Shown: positions 46,957 through 56,417, counted from the stretch's first letter. The stretch is DNA of 64,000 nucleotides from Pseudomonas sp. 7SR1 (GCF_900156465.1 NZ_LT707064.1:1-64000), one strand, 5' to 3'. Program-made: numbers and translations. Notes: generated by a model not told the origin, from the letters alone.

Positions 46957-48252
46957 TCAAAGGTCGTGATGCAAGTAGGCCGGTTGCCTGGGCAGGCGCA
47001 GGCTGAACAGGAACGCTACCACCATCATCACGGTGACATACCAGTAAAAGACGTTTTCCATGCCCTGGGCTTTCAGGCTCAAGGCGACATACTCGGCCGA
47101 GCCGCCAAACACCGCGTTGGCCACTGCATAGGCCAACCCTACCCCCAGGGCGCGCACTTCAGGCGGAAACATTTCCGCCTTCACCAGGCCGCTGATGGAG
47201 GTGTAGAAACTGACGATCGCCAGCGCCAAGGTGATGAGGACGAACGCCAGCAACGGGCTGCCGACGCTTTTGAGGGTCAACAGGATCGGCACCGTGCACA
47301 ACGCCCCCAGGCCACCGAACCAGAGCATGGAATTGCGCCGGCCAATCCTGTCCGCCAACATGCCGAACAACGGCTGCATGCACATGTACAGGAACAGTGC
47401 GCCGGTCATGATGTAGCTGGCGGTCTTGGCGTGCAGGCCGGCGGTGTTCACCAGGTATTTCTGCATGTAAGTGGTGAACGTGTAGAAGATCAGCGAACCA
47501 CCAGCGGTGTAGCCCAGCACGGTGATGAAGGCGGCCTTGTGGTCGCGAAACAGTGCGGCGATGCTGCCGGCATCCTTGTTTTCCCGCATTTCCTTGCTGC
47601 TGGTTTCCTTCAGGGAGCGGCGCAGGAACAGGGAAATCAGCGCCGCCAGGGCCCCCACCACGAACGGGATTCGCCAACCGTAGGCACGCAGTTGGTCCTC
47701 ATCGAGAAACTGCTGCAGGATCACCACCAGCGACACCGCCAGCAGTTGCCCGCCGATCAGCGTCACATACTGGAACGAGGCAAAGAAACCACGCTGGCCC
47801 TTGAGCGCGACTTCGCTCATGTAGGTAGCGGTGGTGCCGTACTCGCCGCCTACCGACAGGCCTTGCAACAGGCGCGCGAACAACAGCAGCAGCGGCGCCC
47901 AGACGCCGATGTCCTTGTAGGTGGGCAGGCAAGCGATGAGCAACGAGCCGAAGCACATCATCAGCACCGAAATCATCATCGAATTCTTGCGCCCGTGACG
48001 ATCGGCCACCCGGCCGAAAATCCAGCCGCCAATGGGTCGCATCAGGAACCCGGCGGCGAACACCCCCGCCGTGTTGACCAGTTGTACCGTAGGGTTGTCC
48101 GAGGGGAAGAATGCCGGCGCGAAATAGATCGCGCAGAACGCATACACGTAGAAGTCGAACCATTCGACCAGGTTGCCGGACGAAGCACCGACGATGGCGA
48201 AAATCCGCTTGCTACGCTCTTCGCCTGTGTAGTGACTGATTGGGATGGTCAT
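46957..48252 (-). CDS. pcaT: MFS dicarboxylate transporter PcaT
   Basis: 431-aa metabolite:proton symporter family protein ([39 protein letters not shown]). It resembles alpha-ketoglutarate permease KgtP. In Pseudomonas pca clusters the gene at this place is pcaT, proposed to carry 3-oxoadipate or other dicarboxylates. The ATG at 48252 fits the family start. Confidence 0.85.
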   Translation of the reverse strand: MTIPISHYTGEERSKRIFAIVGASSGNLVEWFDFYVYAFCAIYFAPAFFPSDNPTVQLVNTAGVFAAGFLMRPIGGWIFGRVADRHGRKNSMMISVLMMCFGSLLIACLPTYKDIGVWAPLLLLFARLLQGLSVGGEYGTTATYMSEVALKGQRGFFASFQYVTLIGGQLLAVSLVVILQQFLDEDQLRAYGWRIPFVVGALAALISLFLRRSLKETSSKEMRENKDAGSIAALFRDHKAAFITVLGYTAGGSLIFYTFTTYMQKYLVNTAGLHAKTASYIMTGALFLYMCMQPLFGMLADRIGRRNSMLWFGGLGALCTVPILLTLKSVGSPLLAFVLITLALAIVSFYTSISGLVKAEMFPPEVRALGVGLAYAVANAVFGGSAEYVALSLKAQGMENVFYWYVTVMMVVAFLFSLRLPRQPAYLHHDL

Positions 48253-48339
48253 GGATTGATTCACTCGCTGGGGACTTTTCGTACAAATCGTAGACACACT
48301 TCGTAACAGTCCCGTTCCGCAAACAACTTCCGCAGCAAT

Positions 48340-48440
48340 AGCGGCTCGCGTGGGAACGCCTCAACGCACGCTCTGCGTTCGGCTCTGGATGTGACGCGAA
48401 GCGTCACCGGCAACATTCCCACGCAGAGCGCGGGAATGCC
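48340..48440. repeat. Nested palindrome repeat between pcaG and pcaT
   Basis: Contains GTGACGCGAAGCGTCACC flanked by CGTGGGAACGCC-type and ATTCCCACGCAGAGCG-type arms facing each other. A third palindromic repeat type for this window, in the 205-bp pcaT-pcaG gap. Confidence 0.75.
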
Positions 48441-48457
48441 CCTTCGCCCGACAACAC

Positions 48458-49024
48458 TCAGTAATCGAAGAACACCGTCTCGGCATCCGTTCCTTGCAGG
48501 ACCACGTTCCACTGGTACACACCGGACGCATCGGGCCTGGTCACGAGGGTGGCGCGACGCTCGGCGGGCACGCTGGCCAGCAGCGGGTCGGTTTCGTTGG
48601 CCTGTTCGCCATCGAAGTAGATGCGGGTCAGCAGATGCTTGACCAGGCCACGGGCGAACACCAGCACCACCAGGTGCGGCGCCTGGGTCGTGCCACCCAG
48701 CCCCGGTACGGTGCCGGGCTTGATGGTGGTGAAGCGAAAACGCCCCTCGGCGTCCACCGGCACCCGGCCGAAGCCTTCGAAGTGCGGGTCCAGGGGTTTG
48801 TCCTGGTCGTCTTCCGGATGGGCGTATTTACCCGCCGCGTTGGCCTGCCAGACCTCCAGCATGGCGTCATTGACGAACTCGCCATTGCCGTCGATGACCT
48901 GTCCAGTGATCGCCACGCGCTGGCCGAGGGTTTCGGCGACGGTCAGGTCTTCGCGATTCAACCAGGTCAGGCCGATGTGATAGTAAGGTCCGACGGTATG
49001 GGACGTAGTAGCGGTGAGCGTCAT
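48458..49024 (-). CDS. pcaG: Protocatechuate 3,4-dioxygenase, alpha subunit
   Basis: 188-aa subunit of the ring-cleaving dioxygenase (HTVGPYYHIGLTW, LEVWQANAAGKY, RIYFDGEQANETDPLL). It is the structural, non-iron-binding partner of PcaH. Begins one base after the pcaH stop, so the two subunits are translationally coupled. Confidence 0.95.
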   Translation of the reverse strand: MTLTATTSHTVGPYYHIGLTWLNREDLTVAETLGQRVAITGQVIDGNGEFVNDAMLEVWQANAAGKYAHPEDDQDKPLDPHFEGFGRVPVDAEGRFRFTTIKPGTVPGLGGTTQAPHLVVLVFARGLVKHLLTRIYFDGEQANETDPLLASVPAERRATLVTRPDASGVYQWNVVLQGTDAETVFFDY

Positions 49025-49025
49025 C

Positions 49026-49730
49026 TTATTTCTCCATCGGCGTGGCATCGCGGCCGCGCAATACGATGTCCCAACGATAACCGAGGGCGTAGTGGGGAAC
49101 GGTTTTTTCCAGGTCGAAACGGGCGATCAGGCGCTCCTTGGCGCTGGTATCCGGCACGCAGTTGTAGATCGGGTCGTAGGCCAGCAACGGGTCGCCGGGA
49201 AAATACATCTGCGTCACCAGGCGCGTCAGGATGCTCGGACCGAACAATGAGAAATGGATATGCGCCGGACGCCAGGCGTTGTGGTGGTTGCCCCAGGGAT
49301 AGGCACCGGGCTTGATCGTCTGGAACTGGTACCAGCCATCGGCATCGGTGACGGTACGGCCGGTGCCGGTGAAGTTGGGGTCCAGGGGGGCGTCGTGCTT
49401 GTCGCGGTCATGGTGATAGCGCCCGGCGGCGTTGGCCTGCCAGATCTCCACCAGGATGCCCGGCACGGGTTGGCCATGTTCATCGAGCACGCGCCCGTGA
49501 ATGATGATCCGCTCTCCCAACGGCTCGCCGGCATGCTGGGCGGTCAGGTCGTTGTCCTTCTCTTTCAGGCGCTCGGCGCCGATGGTCGGACCGGTGATTT
49601 CCGACAGCGAATGAGGCAGGTGCACCAACGGCTTGGAGGGTGAGCGCAGGTTGGTGGACTGGTATGGCGGGTGCAGGTATTGCGGCTGGGTGCCCGCTTG
49701 AGGGCGACGGTAACCAGGCTTGTCAGTCAT
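49026..49730 (-). CDS. pcaH: Protocatechuate 3,4-dioxygenase, beta subunit
   Basis: 234-aa catalytic subunit of intradiol cleavage, protocatechuate to 3-carboxy-cis,cis-muconate. Fe(III) ligands are visible as Tyr105, Tyr144, His157 and His159 (in GRYHHDRDKH and GAYPWGNHHNAWRPAHIHF). Followed by pcaG after one base; pcaF lies 36 bp upstream. Confidence 0.96.
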   Translation of the reverse strand: MTDKPGYRRPQAGTQPQYLHPPYQSTNLRSPSKPLVHLPHSLSEITGPTIGAERLKEKDNDLTAQHAGEPLGERIIIHGRVLDEHGQPVPGILVEIWQANAAGRYHHDRDKHDAPLDPNFTGTGRTVTDADGWYQFQTIKPGAYPWGNHHNAWRPAHIHFSLFGPSILTRLVTQMYFPGDPLLAYDPIYNCVPDTSAKERLIARFDLEKTVPHYALGYRWDIVLRGRDATPMEK

Positions 49731-49766
49731 GAAGCATTCCTCGGTTTCTTATTGGTAGACGACGTA

Positions 49767-50969
49767 TCAGACGCGTTCGATGGCCAACGCCAGCCCCTGG
49801 CCGACACCGACGCACATGGTTGCCAGTCCTTTCTTGCCGCCGGTCTTTTCCAGCTGATGCAATGCGGTCAATACCAGTCGCGCCCCGCTCATGCCCAGCG
49901 GATGACCCAGGGCGATGGCGCCGCCGTTCGGGTTGACCTGCGGCGCATCGTCCGCCAGGCCCAATTCGCGCAGCACCGCCAGGCCCTGGCTGGCAAAGGC
50001 TTCGTTGAGCTCGATAACATCGAAATCCGCCACCGCCAGGCCCAGCCGTTCGGTGAGCTTGCGCACCGCCGGGACCGGGCCGATGCCCATTACCCGTGGG
50101 GCCACTGCGGCACTGGCCATGCCCAGCACTTTGCCTCGCGGGGTAAGGCCGTGTTTCTTCACGGCCTCGGCCGACGCCAGGATCATGGCCGCCGCGCCAT
50201 CGTTCACCCCCGACGCGTTGCCGGCGGTGACGGTCTTGTCCGGGCCGTTGACCGGCTTGAGTCTGCTCAAGGCCTCAAGCGTGGTGTCGGCGCGTGGATG
50301 CTCATCCTGCTCGACCACGGTTTCGCCCTTCTTGTGGGCGATGCGCACCGGAACGATTTCTTCCGCGAAAAAACCCGCCGCCTGGGCCACGGCCGTGCGC
50401 TGTTGGCTGCGCAGGGCGAAAGCGTCCTGGTCGGCCCGGGACACGGCGTAATCGTCTGCCACGTTGTCCGCGGTCTGCGGCATCGCGTCCACGCCGTACT
50501 GGGCTTTCATCAACGGGTTGATGAAGCGCCAGCCGATGGTGGTGTCTTCCAGTTTCAGGTTGCGCGAAAACGCCGCGTCGGCCTTGCCCATCACAAAAGG
50601 CGCCCGGGACATCGATTCCACGCCGCCAGCGATGGCCAGCTCCATTTCTCCGCTGGCGATGGCGCGGAAGGCCGTACCGACAGCGTCCATGCCTGAAGCA
50701 CAGAGGCGATTGAGAGTCACGCCGGGAATGCTCTGGGGCAGGCCCGCCAGCAACAGCGCCATGCGCGCCACGTTGCGGTTGTCTTCGCCGGCCTGGTTGG
50801 CACAACCAAGGAACACCTCGTCCACCGCGTTCCAGTCCACCGAGGGATTTCGCTCCATCAATGCCCTGAGGGGCACCGCTGCCAGGTCATCGGCCCGCAC
50901 GGCGGACAATGCGCCGCCAAAGCGGCCGATGGGGGTTCGAATCGCATCACAGATATAGACGTCGCGCAT
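49767..50969 (-). CDS. pcaF: 3-oxoadipyl-CoA thiolase
   Basis: 400-aa thiolase that splits 3-oxoadipyl-CoA into succinyl-CoA and acetyl-CoA. Acyl-accepting Cys90 lies in LNRLCASGMDAV; NPNGGAIALGHPLGMSGAR and CVGVGQG are the other active-site loops. Start overlaps the pcaJ stop by one base (TGATG). Confidence 0.96.
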   Translation of the reverse strand: MRDVYICDAIRTPIGRFGGALSAVRADDLAAVPLRALMERNPSVDWNAVDEVFLGCANQAGEDNRNVARMALLLAGLPQSIPGVTLNRLCASGMDAVGTAFRAIASGEMELAIAGGVESMSRAPFVMGKADAAFSRNLKLEDTTIGWRFINPLMKAQYGVDAMPQTADNVADDYAVSRADQDAFALRSQQRTAVAQAAGFFAEEIVPVRIAHKKGETVVEQDEHPRADTTLEALSRLKPVNGPDKTVTAGNASGVNDGAAAMILASAEAVKKHGLTPRGKVLGMASAAVAPRVMGIGPVPAVRKLTERLGLAVADFDVIELNEAFASQGLAVLRELGLADDAPQVNPNGGAIALGHPLGMSGARLVLTALHQLEKTGGKKGLATMCVGVGQGLALAIERV

Positions 50970-51748
50970 CAGGCTTCTCCCGGTGCCTGGCCGTGGGCCG
51001 CCGCGGTACGCGCTTCCAGGTCGCGCAGTGCGCGCAGCTCTGCCTCGGTCGGCTCGGCGGTGGTGTATACCTGGTCGGCGAAACGGATCGCCCACCCGGT
51101 GGCGGCAATGACCTGCTCGCGGGTCACGCCTGGGTGCAATGAGGTGACCACAAACTCATGGCTGCCGGCTTCCGGCTCCATGATGCACAGGTCGGTGATG
51201 ATCCCCACGGGGCCGGCCCCCGGCAGGCCCAGGCGCTGGCGGGAATCGCCCCCCTCGCCGTGCCCCACGGAAGTGATGAAATCCAGCTTGTCGACAAACG
51301 ACCGCGCCGACTGCTTGAGGATGATCAGCACGCTCTTGGCGGAACCGGCGATTTCCGGCGCACCCCCGGCCCCTGGCAGACGGACTTTCGGTTGGTGGTA
51401 GTCGCCCACCACCGTGGTGTTGATGTTACCGAAGCGGTCGACCTGCGCCGCGCCCAGGAAGCCGACGTCGATACGCCCGCCCTGCAGCCAATAGCGAAAA
51501 ATCTCACCGGTCGGTACGACGGTGTCAGCGGTTTCCGCCAGCTCGCCGTCGCCGATGGACAGCGGCAGGACGCTGGGCTTGGCCCCGATCGGACCGGACT
51601 CGTAGATCAGCACCACATCCGGCGATGAGGTCAACCGCGCCAGGTTGGCCGCTTTCGACGGCAGGCCGATGCCAACGAAGCACACGGCATTGTTCTGCAA
51701 CCGGCGGGCCGCGGCGACGGTCATCATTTCGTTGGTGGAGTAGGTCAT
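50969..51748 (-). CDS. pcaJ: 3-oxoadipate CoA-transferase, subunit B
   Basis: 259 aa; with PcaI it moves CoA from succinyl-CoA to 3-oxoadipate. Contains the family-I active-site Glu in VLIYESGPIGA and LQGGRIDVGFLGAAQVD. Overlaps pcaI by ATGA and pcaF by one base. Confidence 0.94.
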   Translation of the reverse strand: MTYSTNEMMTVAAARRLQNNAVCFVGIGLPSKAANLARLTSSPDVVLIYESGPIGAKPSVLPLSIGDGELAETADTVVPTGEIFRYWLQGGRIDVGFLGAAQVDRFGNINTTVVGDYHQPKVRLPGAGGAPEIAGSAKSVLIILKQSARSFVDKLDFITSVGHGEGGDSRQRLGLPGAGPVGIITDLCIMEPEAGSHEFVVTSLHPGVTREQVIAATGWAIRFADQVYTTAEPTEAELRALRDLEARTAAAHGQAPGEA

Positions 51749-52605
51749 GGTTTCACCTGCGAAGCGGCTGCCAGTCTGGCCTGGAATTCATTGAAATCAC
51801 GGGTACCGTGGATGTATTCGTCGATCCAGGCGGTAAACGTCCCACGATCCCGAGCAATAGGATCCCACGCCTGATAAAAACGATTGTCACGTTCGGTGTA
51901 GCCGTGGGCATAGGACGGATGGGCACCACCCGGCACATGGCACACCGCACTCAACGCCCACGTCGGCAACACACAGGCGTTCATCGGCGCGTTCAAGTCG
52001 TCGACGATTTCTTCCACCGTGACGATGCAACGCTTGGCCGCCAGGGCAGCTTCCTTCTGCACACCCAGGATGCCCCAGAGCAGCACGTTACCCTTGCGGT
52101 CGGCTTTCTGGGCATGGATCACCGTGACGTCGGGACGCACGGAGGGCACGGCGGCCAGGACTTCCCCGGTGAAGGGGCAGGTCACGCTTTTGATCAGCGG
52201 GTTGACCTTGGGCAAGTCGGAGCCGGCGTAGGCCCGCAAGACGGCGAACGGCAGGCCCGAGGCCCCGGCGACGTAGGCATTGGCCAGGTCGGCGTGGCTG
52301 TGTTCCTCGATTTCCATCGGGTGCGGCCACTGCTTCTCCACCGCGTCACGCAGGCGGTGCAGCGAGCCCACGCCTGGGTTACCGCCCCAGGAGAAAATCA
52401 GCTTGCGGGCACAGCCGGCGCCGATCAACTGGTCATAGATCAGGTCGGGGGTCATCCGTACCAGGGTCAGGTCTTTCTTGCCCTGGCGAATGATTTCATG
52501 ACCCGCCGCCGTCGGAATCAGGTGAGTGAAGCCTTCCAGTGCGACGGTATCGCCGTCGTTCACGAATTGCTTCACCGCGTCGTGCAGCGAAAGGATTTCA
52601 GCCAT
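51745..52605 (-). CDS. pcaI: 3-oxoadipate CoA-transferase, subunit A
   Basis: 286 aa with DAVKQFVNDGDTVALEGFTHL, FSWGGNPGVGSLHRLRDAVE and EEHSHADLANAYVAGASG, typical of the alpha subunit of 3-oxoadipate CoA-transferase. It is the first gene of pcaIJF after a 216-bp gap that carries a PcaR-like operator. The frame is open upstream but similarity begins at the ATG at 52605. Confidence 0.93.
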   Translation of the reverse strand: MAEILSLHDAVKQFVNDGDTVALEGFTHLIPTAAGHEIIRQGKKDLTLVRMTPDLIYDQLIGAGCARKLIFSWGGNPGVGSLHRLRDAVEKQWPHPMEIEEHSHADLANAYVAGASGLPFAVLRAYAGSDLPKVNPLIKSVTCPFTGEVLAAVPSVRPDVTVIHAQKADRKGNVLLWGILGVQKEAALAAKRCIVTVEEIVDDLNAPMNACVLPTWALSAVCHVPGGAHPSYAHGYTERDNRFYQAWDPIARDRGTFTAWIDEYIHGTRDFNEFQARLAAASQVKP

Positions 52606-52703
52606 GGGGCAGGCTCCGTTTTCCAGTGGACCGACATGAAGAAAAAGGCGCGAGGTCAAGCGCCGGAATGGCTGAAGATTAAGCTGCGTAAAAAAGCCAA
52701 ACA

Positions 52704-52737
52704 ATCCGATAATCGACTGAGTGTTCGTTTATCGAAC
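52704..52737. promoter_or_regulatory. PcaR operator upstream of pcaI
   Basis: The perfect-arm dyad GTTCGTTTATCGAAC (52723-52737) and a second box ATCCGATAATCGACT (52704-52718) match the PcaR recognition pattern GTTCGATAATCGCAC. They lie about 100-130 bp before the pcaI start, so pcaIJF and genes behind can be induced separately from pcaK. Confidence 0.82.
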
Positions 52738-52821
52738 AGATTGTTGTTTGGCTATCGATTGATCCAGATACACAGAGAAACCTGTGGGGGCGGCTCGCTC
52801 CCCAGGGTTCATCTCAGCGCC

Positions 52822-54168
52822 TCAGGTTGCATCCGCATGGCTGACGAGGCCTTTGATCACCACCGCCGTGGTCGCCAGGGCGGCCGGAATGACCAGGGCG
52901 GTCAGGACCTGCTCGAAGTTCCAGCCCAGGCCCAGCAGGGTCGCCCCCATCCAGGCGCCGAGGATGGCGCCGAAACGACCGATGCCCAGCATCCAGGACA
53001 CGCCGGTGGCACGGCCTTGGGTCGGATAGAAGCGCGCCGCCAGGGACGGCATGGCCGATTGCGCACCGTTGACACACATACCGGCCACCAGCACCAGGGT
53101 GGCGAGCAAGGTGATGTGTCCCAGGCTCTGCCCCACCGCGTAGGCAAACACCCCGGCCAACAGGTAGAACAGGCCAATGACCTTGTGCGGATTGAACCGG
53201 TCCATGGCCCAGCCCACGCCGACCGCGCTCAGTACGCCACCGAACTGGAACAGAGCCCCGATGAACGCGGCCTGCTCCATGCTCGCGCCGCTGTCGCGCA
53301 TCAAGGTCGGCAGCCAACTGGTCAACAGGTAGACGATCACCAGGCCCATGAAGTAGGTCAGCCACAACAGCAGCGTCCCGGCGCTGTAGATACCGGAGAA
53401 AATCACCGCCAGCACGTTGCGGGCCTTGACGGTTTTCTGCTCCGGCACGCTGAAACTGGCCGCCTGGGCAATCGTGGCCGGCTCGATCGGCGCCAACGCC
53501 TGGCGGACCTTTTCGGTGCCACGGTTGCGCACCAACAGGTAGCGAGCCGACTCCGGCAGCCAGAACACCAGCACCAGCGCGAGAATCAGCGGCAGGATCC
53601 CGCCGATCAGCAGCAAGCTGTGCCAGCCGAACGCCGGTATCAACTTGGCCGAGATGAACCCACCGCCAGCCATGCCCAGGTTGAAACCGCAGAACATGCT
53701 GGTCACCAGCAGGGATTTCTTGCGTTCCGGGGTGTACTCCGACAGCAGGGTGGTCGCGTTGGGCATCCCGGCCCCCAACCCCAGGCCAGTGAGGAAGCGC
53801 AGCACCAGCAGTTGATCCACATTGGTGCTATAGGCCGACGCCAGGCTGAATGCGCCGAACAGCACGACCGCGCCTACCAACACCACTTTTCGCCCGAAGC
53901 GGTCGGCCAGGGGGCCGGAACCCAACGCGCCAAATACCATGCCGATCAAGGCCGCACTCATCACCGGTCCGAGGCTGGCGCGGTCGATGCCCCAGTCCTG
54001 GGACAGCGCCGGAGCGATAAAGCCCATGGCCGCCGTATCCAGGCCATCGAGGAAGACAATCAGAAAGCAGAGGATCACCACCCGCCACTGGTAGCGAGAA
54101 ATGGGCTGGGCATTGATGAAGGACTGAACGTCGAGGCAATTGCCTACGCGAATCTGAGGCTGGTTCAT
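52822..54168 (-). CDS. pcaK: 4-hydroxybenzoate/protocatechuate transporter PcaK
   Basis: 448-aa aromatic acid:proton symporter with 12 membrane segments. The AAHS motifs FLIVFLDGLDTAAMGFIAPAL and GPLADRFGRKVV are clear. Brings protocatechuate or 4-hydroxybenzoate into the cell and takes part in chemotaxis to aromatics in P. putida. The ATG at 54168 was preferred to one at 54180 by homology. Confidence 0.93.
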   Translation of the reverse strand: MNQPQIRVGNCLDVQSFINAQPISRYQWRVVILCFLIVFLDGLDTAAMGFIAPALSQDWGIDRASLGPVMSAALIGMVFGALGSGPLADRFGRKVVLVGAVVLFGAFSLASAYSTNVDQLLVLRFLTGLGLGAGMPNATTLLSEYTPERKKSLLVTSMFCGFNLGMAGGGFISAKLIPAFGWHSLLLIGGILPLILALVLVFWLPESARYLLVRNRGTEKVRQALAPIEPATIAQAASFSVPEQKTVKARNVLAVIFSGIYSAGTLLLWLTYFMGLVIVYLLTSWLPTLMRDSGASMEQAAFIGALFQFGGVLSAVGVGWAMDRFNPHKVIGLFYLLAGVFAYAVGQSLGHITLLATLVLVAGMCVNGAQSAMPSLAARFYPTQGRATGVSWMLGIGRFGAILGAWMGATLLGLGWNFEQVLTALVIPAALATTAVVIKGLVSHADAT

Positions 54169-54295
54169 GGTGGCTCTCATTATTATTGTGTCGGGTCACC
54201 CCTGCTCCTGCCGTGAGAATCACGGCGCCGGATGACGCTGTCGCGACATTAATGAGGCCACCCAAATACCGTCAATTCGCTGGAGGCGACTGTGG

Positions 54296-54310
54296 GCGTT
54301 TATCGAACAG
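54296..54310. promoter_or_regulatory. PcaR-like site upstream of pcaK
   Basis: GCGTTTATCGAAC shares the right arm and centre of the PcaR palindrome; the left arm is imperfect. It is about 130 bp before the pcaK start. Confidence 0.65.
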
Positions 54311-54315
54311 CTTAA

Positions 54316-54393
54316 GCTCTGTACGAAACGTCTTGAGACGAAGGTCAGGCAATGCGGTTTTCAACGCAGCATGAACGAGCATCGAGGCTTTTC
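54316..54393 (-). repeat. Dispersed 78-bp repeat, copy B
   Basis: Inverted copy of the element at 15355-15432, sharing the core beginning CTCGTTCATGCTGCGTTGAA when read on the minus strand and the GACCTTCGTCTCAAGAC end. Lies just behind pcaR. Confidence 0.8.
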
Positions 54394-54415
54394 GCCCAGG
54401 CGTCGCCTGCGCGGC

Positions 54416-55258
54416 CTAGGCGAACAGCTGCGCACTCAGGTCGCGACTGGCCCCCAGCAACCCCGGCAGGAAACGTTGTTCCAGTTCCGTACGACTGACC
54501 CGCCCGGCATGGGTACTGACATTCAGCGCCGCCACCACCTGGCCGGACGCGTCGTATACCGGCACGGCAATGGAACGCAGGCCTTGCTCCAGCTCCTGGT
54601 CGACGATGCACCAGCCCTGCTGGCGTACCTGTTGCAGGCATTCGAGCAATGCTTCGGGTGTGTGCAGGGTGCGGCTGGTCTTGGCCTGCAGGTCGGCATG
54701 GTCGAGGTAGTCACGCAGCGATGCGTCATCCAGGGCGGCCAGCAGAATCCTGCCCATCGAGGTGCAATAGGCTGGCAGTCGGCCACCGACGGACAAATCC
54801 ACGGAGATCAGTCGCTGAGTAGTGGCCGAGCGGGCGATATAGAGAATATCGTCCCCTTCAAGCGTCGCCATGTTGCAGGCCTCGTGCAGCTGTTCGCTCA
54901 TGCGGTCCAGGTACGGCTGGGCGGAAACGGCCAGCGGCGTCGAGGACAGGTAGGCATGGCCGAGGGTCAGCACTTTGGGCAGCAGCGAATAGGTGCGCCC
55001 ATCCGTGGTGGCGTAGCCGAGCTTGATCAAGGTGTGCAGGCAACGCCTGACCGCCGCGCGGGGAATTTCCGTGCGATGGCTGATCTGGGCGATGGTCAGG
55101 TGGCGTTTGCGCTCCTGGAACGCCTGGACCACGGCCAGGCCACGGGCCAGGGAGGTCATGAAGTCCGGATCGCCGGTCAGGGCCTGGATCCGTTTGGCCG
55201 GCGAGGCGACGATCGGTGGCGCTACAGAAGAGAAGGCGCTGCGCAATTGGTCGTTCAT
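54416..55258 (-). CDS. pcaR: Pca regulon activator PcaR
   Basis: 280-aa IclR-family regulator with an N-terminal winged helix (LTIAQISHRTEIPRAAVRRCLHTL) and effector domain (DLSVGGRLPAYCTSMGRILLA). Activates pca genes in response to 3-oxoadipate. It heads the cluster and has operator dyads in front of it, consistent with self-control. Confidence 0.94.
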   Translation of the reverse strand: MNDQLRSAFSSVAPPIVASPAKRIQALTGDPDFMTSLARGLAVVQAFQERKRHLTIAQISHRTEIPRAAVRRCLHTLIKLGYATTDGRTYSLLPKVLTLGHAYLSSTPLAVSAQPYLDRMSEQLHEACNMATLEGDDILYIARSATTQRLISVDLSVGGRLPAYCTSMGRILLAALDDASLRDYLDHADLQAKTSRTLHTPEALLECLQQVRQQGWCIVDQELEQGLRSIAVPVYDASGQVVAALNVSTHAGRVSRTELEQRFLPGLLGASRDLSAQLFA

Positions 55259-55335
55259 GTCTGGTGCTTCCCCGGGAATGGCGACTATTACAAACGGCTA
55301 CGCGGCGGACAGACAAGGCCCGACCGGGCAACATC

Positions 55336-55370
55336 GTTCGATTATCGAACCGGCGACCGATAATCGCAAT
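55336..55370. promoter_or_regulatory. PcaR operator upstream of pcaR
   Basis: The perfect 15-bp palindrome GTTCGATTATCGAAC (55336-55350) is followed by ACCGATAATCGCAAT (55356-55370), about 80-110 bp before the pcaR start. Both match the PcaR recognition pattern, indicating autoregulation. Confidence 0.85.
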
Positions 55371-55613
55371 TGGCAAATGGACGCTTGCCTCGTCGGCGAA
55401 ATGCCGACGAGGGTCATAAAACAACGTGTCGACGATTTGATTCGGACAACAGGCAGTGGATATTGAACTTGTCGTCCTGGATGGCGTCAGGATACTGTCG
55501 TGGAATGTCCCATCGTTTGAAATCTAATTGCCATAACTTGCACATACAAATATTGATTCACACAACAACCGCCGCTTTATTTTTTTCCCGATAGTGTTAT
55601 CCGAGCGGGTCGC
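55371..55613. other. Intergenic region between pcaR operator and leader
   Basis: About 240 bp with no gene visible; the last part (about 55520-55600) is AT-rich and leads into a TATAAT at 55614-55619. Confidence 0.4.
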
Positions 55614-55852
55614 TATAATGCACTTCAGGACGGCACGGACAATCGACCGCTACTGTCCGAAGGTACCAGGGCTCATGGAAATCCTGGTACCGACAGCAGG
55701 TACCTGAAGCACCTCCATGGCCGCTTCCCCCTGTATTGGCAACAACACGAAGCCCTGATGCTACGTCAGCTGTCAGCTCTGGTGCCGTGGCCGTCTGCGT
55801 CTGCGTACGCAGTGCGTATCACCAGATTCATTTCACTTTATTAGGTAATACT
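55614..55852 (+). promoter_or_regulatory. Candidate promoter and structured leader
   Basis: A consensus -10 TATAAT (55614-55619; no good -35 seen) is followed by two consecutive hairpins: CGGACA / TGTCCG (55637-55659) and the perfect 9-bp repeat GGTACCAGG / CCTGGTACC (55662-55691). About 160 nt more precede the GTG start of the 66-aa gene. This could be a cis-regulatory leader or a separate small RNA. Confidence 0.5.
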
Positions 55853-56053
55853 GTGACGAAAGACGAACTGCGCGCGGAACTTGAGCGCCAGGAACAACGT
55901 TACAAGGAAGTTTACGGCGGGGAAGTCACCACCTACGCCGCACAACCTGAACCGGAACGCAAACCCTGGCGCAAACGTGCCACTGTTCAGGACCAGGCTT
56001 TCAACCAGGAACTTCAGAAAATGGAAAAGGAACTCCGGGCCGAAGAACGATGA
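55853..56053 (+). CDS. Small hydrophilic protein of unknown function (66 aa)
   Basis: Starts at a GTG ([22 protein letters not shown]) and is highly charged and mostly helical, with a central Pro/Tyr/Thr stretch and a Glu/Lys-rich end. There are no membrane segments. I recognise no named family. It is preceded by a long hairpin-rich leader and followed by a 364-bp gap before pitA. Confidence 0.65.
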   Translation: MTKDELRAELERQEQRYKEVYGGEVTTYAAQPEPERKPWRKRATVQDQAFNQELQKMEKELRAEER

Positions 56054-56417
56054 CACGCCTGGCCTGATGTTCCCGTGCAACGGTATCCGGCCGACACCCG
56101 GGTCGGATGCCGATACGCAAGCCCGTCATGAGCGGGCCGCCTCCTGTCAGGTTCTGGCAAGCCCACCATTGGCCGGCTCTCACCTTTCAGATATTTCATA
56201 CACTTCTTGAAAGCCCCCCTGAGCAGCTGGAAACGCCCAGCCCGCCTTGCTTTTCGCCCCTGAATCAAGGGGTTGCGCAGCCCAGGGAAAACCTTGTCGG
56301 AAAAGGTTTCCTACAAATTATTTCGTAGAAGAATGCTACCGATGAGCAGGGAAGGCATCGATTGACGCGGTTTTCTGGCATAATCGCGCCCCCTTACGAC
56401 CGGGTCAGAAAACCTTC
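56054..56417. other. Intergenic region before pitA
   Basis: 364 bp without a credible gene. A short hairpin CCGAC / GTCGG (about 56090-56105) might end the upstream transcript. A CATAAT at 56379-56384 could be the pitA -10 box, but no matching -35 is evident. Confidence 0.45.

Noticed and set aside
48341..48440. Small coding sequence in the pcaG-pcaT gap
   Set aside because: The stretch consists of nested palindromes of a dispersed repeat; frames through it have no ribosome site.
15355..54393. The two 78-bp repeats as borders of a 39-kb mobile island
   Set aside because: They are inverted, no integrase or transposase lies near either, and the genes between are mostly core Pseudomonas functions.
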